Source of the DNA: Citrifermentans bemidjiense Bem
GTDB taxonomy: Bacteria > Desulfobacterota > Desulfuromonadia > Geobacterales > Geobacteraceae
DNA: 64,000 nt
Assembly: GCF_000020725.1 (NCBI RefSeq)
Contig: NC_011146.1
Coordinates: 496,001-560,000 of the forward strand
Direction: 5' to 3'
Shown in pieces: positions 61,879-64,000 of the stretch. Both the position numbers and the translations under genes were made by a program. The stretch's first letter is position 1, and every line of letters begins with the position of its first letter. The notes below the pieces were generated by a model. The model was given only the letters and a program-made list of their open reading frames with translations. It ran no database searches and was not told where the DNA came from.

Positions 61879-63156
61879 ATGTCACAAGCAAAAGAACCGG
61901 TATGGCGCCAGGCGCTTTCCGGAGCGCAGATCCTTTTTGTCGCGTTCGGGGCACTGGTGCTGGTGCCGATTCTCACCGGGCTCAATCCGAGCATGGCGCT
62001 TTTGGGCGCCGGCGTGGGCACCCTCATCTTCCAGCTCTGCACCAAGCGCGAGGTCCCCATCTTCTTAGGCTCCTCCTTCGCCTTCATAGCGCCCATCGTC
62101 TACAGCGTCCAGACCTGGGGGATGCCGGCGACCTTGGGCGGGCTCTTCGCCGCGGGATGGCTCTACCTCGCGCTCTCCCTGGTGATCTACCTGCGCGGCG
62201 CGGATTTCATCCACCGCATCATGCCTCCCGTGGTGGTGGGCCCCATCATCATGGTCATCGGCCTGGGACTTGCCGGCGTCGCGGTCAACATGGCGATGGG
62301 CAAAACCGGAGACGGCAAGGGTGTGCTGGTCGATTACGAAACCGCCATCCTGGTGGCGGCGGTCTCGCTTGCCACGACCGTCGCGGTGGCCGTGCGCGCC
62401 AAGGGGATCTTCCGGCTCTTGCCGGTACTCTCCGGCGTCGCCGTCGGCTACGTCCTCTCCATCTTCCTGGGGCTGGTCGATTTCACCAAGATCGCCGCCG
62501 CCCCCTGGATCGAGGTGCCGACCTTCGTGACCCCGCAGTTCAACTGGGCGGCTGTCCTGTTCATGATCCCGGTGGCGCTTGCCCCGGCCATCGAGCATGT
62601 CGGCGACGTCGTCGCCATCGGGGCTGTGACCGGCAAGGATTACACCGTGAAGCCGGGCCTGCACCGCACCATGCTGGGGGACGGGCTCGCCGTCTGCACG
62701 GCCGCGCTGATCGGCGGCCCACCCGTCACCACCTATGCCGAGGTGACCGGGGCGGTGATGATCACCCGTTGCTACAACCCGGTCATCATGACCTGGGCCG
62801 CAGGCTTCGCCATCGTCATGGCCTTCTTCGGCAAGTTCAACGCCATCCTGCAGTCGATACCGGTGCCGGTCATGGGGGGGATCATGATGCTCCTCTTCGG
62901 CTCCATCGCATCGGTCGGTCTCAACACCCTGATCCACGCCCAGGTCGACATGCACCGCCCGCGCAACCTGGTCATCGTCTCGCTGGTTCTGGTCTTCGGC
63001 ATCGGCGGCCTCAGCCTCAACGTTGCCGGGCAGCACCTGCACGGCGTCTCGCTCTGCGGCATCGCGGCAATCCTGCTCAACCTCGTCCTGCCCAAAGGCG
63101 AGGCACCACCGATGGGAGTTGAGACGGACGATGCGGAGCCGGAGACGGTCCCCTGA
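61879..63156 (+). CDS. uraA: Uracil permease (NCS2 family)
   Basis: The 425-residue protein has about 14 hydrophobic segments and the nucleobase-cation symporter-2 signature. It shows VPIFLGSSFAFIAPIVYS and the ALAPAIEHVGDVVAIGAVTGKDY segment with a conserved Glu, followed by GGPPVTTYAEVTGAV. These match UraA-type uracil:H+ symporters. It follows upp at 66 bp, so uptake and activation of uracil are co-expressed. A perfect GC-rich terminator hairpin follows the stop. Confidence 0.95.
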   Translation: MSQAKEPVWRQALSGAQILFVAFGALVLVPILTGLNPSMALLGAGVGTLIFQLCTKREVPIFLGSSFAFIAPIVYSVQTWGMPATLGGLFAAGWLYLALSLVIYLRGADFIHRIMPPVVVGPIIMVIGLGLAGVAVNMAMGKTGDGKGVLVDYETAILVAAVSLATTVAVAVRAKGIFRLLPVLSGVAVGYVLSIFLGLVDFTKIAAAPWIEVPTFVTPQFNWAAVLFMIPVALAPAIEHVGDVVAIGAVTGKDYTVKPGLHRTMLGDGLAVCTAALIGGPPVTTYAEVTGAVMITRCYNPVIMTWAAGFAIVMAFFGKFNAILQSIPVPVMGGIMMLLFGSIASVGLNTLIHAQVDMHRPRNLVIVSLVLVFGIGGLSLNVAGQHLHGVSLCGIAAILLNLVLPKGEAPPMGVETDDAEPETVP

Positions 63157-63167
63157 TTTCATTCATC

Positions 63168-63206
63168 CTGGCGCGCCGGCCTCTGCCGCCGGCGCGCCAG
63201 CTTTTC
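63168..63206 (+). terminator. Intrinsic terminator after uraA
   Basis: CTGGCGCGCCGGC (63168-63180) pairs perfectly with GCCGGCGCGCCAG (63188-63200), followed by CTTTTCC. Confidence 0.92.
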
Positions 63207-63520
63207 CCCTGTACCGCCCCTTCCCCGTCGCCTCCCCAACCCGTGTAGCGTGCCCCTTAGGTACCCCTATATTCCGATCTCCCCCATCTCTCCTGGGTTA
63301 CGCTCCATCGCCTTCATTCTGTAACCATCCTTTACTGACAGCAGTGAAATCCTCTCTCACAGCACCACCTATTGGCATTGCCAATCAGTTCTCGCTCGAT
63401 ATACTCATATTCGCTTTAAATTAACGAGTGCTAATGTTTACCGAGGGAGCGTAACGCCAAGGGTGTCGGAACGTCGAGCGGTCCGGCGGCTGTCAACTCG
63501 CAGATAAAAGGAGGTCTTCC
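63207..63520. other. Intergenic region before the bacterioferritin gene
   Basis: About 310 bases without a gene. A perfect palindrome ATTGGCATTGCCAAT (63371-63385) is a candidate regulator site. An AT-rich patch near 63410-63425 may contain the -10 region. AAAGGAGG precedes the bacterioferritin ATG. No clear Fur box was found. Confidence 0.45.
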
Positions 63521-63988
63521 ATGAAGGGGAATGAAAGGGTGATTGAACAGTTGAACGTGCGCCTGGCCGAAGAACTGACTGCGACCAACCAGTACATGGT
63601 TCACGCGGAGATGTGCGAGAACTGGGGCTACAAGCGGCTGCACGCGAAGATCAGGGAGAGGGCGATCGTGGAGATGAAGCATGCCGAGAAACTGATCGAG
63701 CGGATACTCTTCCTGGAGGGGAGACCCATCGTCAGCAGGCTGGATCCGATCCATATCGGAGGCGAGATCCCCAAGATGCACCAGTTCGACCACGCCCTCG
63801 AGGAGACCGCCATAAAGGGGTACAACGAGAGCATCAGGCTTGCGGTGGAGCTGGGCGACAACGGGACGCGCGAGTTGCTGCAGTCGATCCTGGACCAGGA
63901 AGAGGAGCACATCGACGATATCGAGGCTCAGCTGGACCAGATCGTCCAGATGGGCGTGCAGAACTACCTGGTCGACCAGGTGGGGTGA
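63521..63988 (+). CDS. bfr: Bacterioferritin
   Basis: The 155-residue protein is a standard bacterioferritin. All six ferroxidase ligands are present: Glu18, Glu51, His54, Glu94, Glu127 and His130. Met52 is the haem ligand, and Tyr25 is conserved. It stores iron as a 24-subunit shell and detoxifies Fe2+ with peroxide or oxygen. The length is normal and AAAGGAGG precedes the ATG. It stands apart from the uracil genes behind a strong terminator. Confidence 0.97.
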   Translation: MKGNERVIEQLNVRLAEELTATNQYMVHAEMCENWGYKRLHAKIRERAIVEMKHAEKLIERILFLEGRPIVSRLDPIHIGGEIPKMHQFDHALEETAIKGYNESIRLAVELGDNGTRELLQSILDQEEEHIDDIEAQLDQIVQMGVQNYLVDQVG

Positions 63989-64000
63989 AGACGCACCTCC

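Noticed and set aside
63424-63436. Half of a CIRCE heat-shock element (GAGTGCTAA) before bfr
   Set aside because: The matching upstream TTAGCACTC half is absent at the required 9-bp spacing.

Overview
The window looks like chromosomal DNA from a Geobacteraceae bacterium (Desulfuromonadales; Geobacter/Geomonas/Citrifermentans type). The basis is protein family content rather than a database match: hybrid PAS/Cache kinases, an NMT1-type binding protein paired with a NarX/NarL-type two-component system, a bacterioferritin with all ferroxidase ligands, a cytochrome c (CxxCH) remnant, and the short C-rich and hairpin repeats typical of these genomes. Most of the sequence is visibly GC-rich. Two stretches are clearly more AT-rich and look acquired: about 1-4500 and about 27700-30100.

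Layout. 1-4600: a truncated HEPN-like gene and a coiled-coil membrane protein, an ABM-domain membrane protein, a hypothetical gene, then a 21-bp-periodic array of quasi-palindromes between convergent genes. 4608-12000 (mostly minus strand): porin, PsiE, GT61 glycosyltransferase, MarC and a large hybrid histidine kinase. 12142-18378 (minus): a NitT/TauT-type ABC ATPase and fused double permease, preceded by an M-box (Mg2+) riboswitch with its own terminator, and upstream of that an 860-residue fusion of a cNMP domain, a degenerate sigma54-type AAA domain and a NapH-like polyferredoxin membrane domain. 18607-19875: a complete IS481-type element with a 5-bp target duplication, inserted in a dispersed repeat. 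19918-27631 (minus): TetR, a UbiB/AarF-type kinase, a LolCDE-like ATPase and permease, a LolA-like protein and an outer-membrane barrel. 27765-30029 (plus): a MarR-cupin-hydrolase-tautomerase cluster with two matching operators. 30184-30375: a cytochrome remnant.

30480-44592 (plus) is the most unusual locus. It encodes an AsmA/YdbH-like protein, a DUF1318 (YdbL-like) lipoprotein, a 2,741-residue exported propeller-TPR-CHAT (caspase-like) protein, an SH3b protein and an M48 metalloprotease. The first three genes overlap and all five products carry export signals or a membrane anchor. I read it as an envelope system joining inter-membrane lipid transport to proteolysis. 44880-48871: binding protein, sensor kinase and response regulator. 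49176-50911: small stress-type proteins (CsbD, Thivi_2564, lmo0937 families) and an acidic exported protein. 51018-53579 (minus): a PAS-GGDEF-EAL protein. 53832-59781: FAD disulfide oxidoreductase, TVP38-type membrane protein, and pyruvate dehydrogenase E1 alpha, E1 beta and E2. 60190-63988: a rhomboid protease with a zinc ribbon, uracil phosphoribosyltransferase, uracil permease and bacterioferritin.

No tRNA, rRNA, CRISPR array or replication origin was seen. Names rest on motifs and family knowledge; no search was run.
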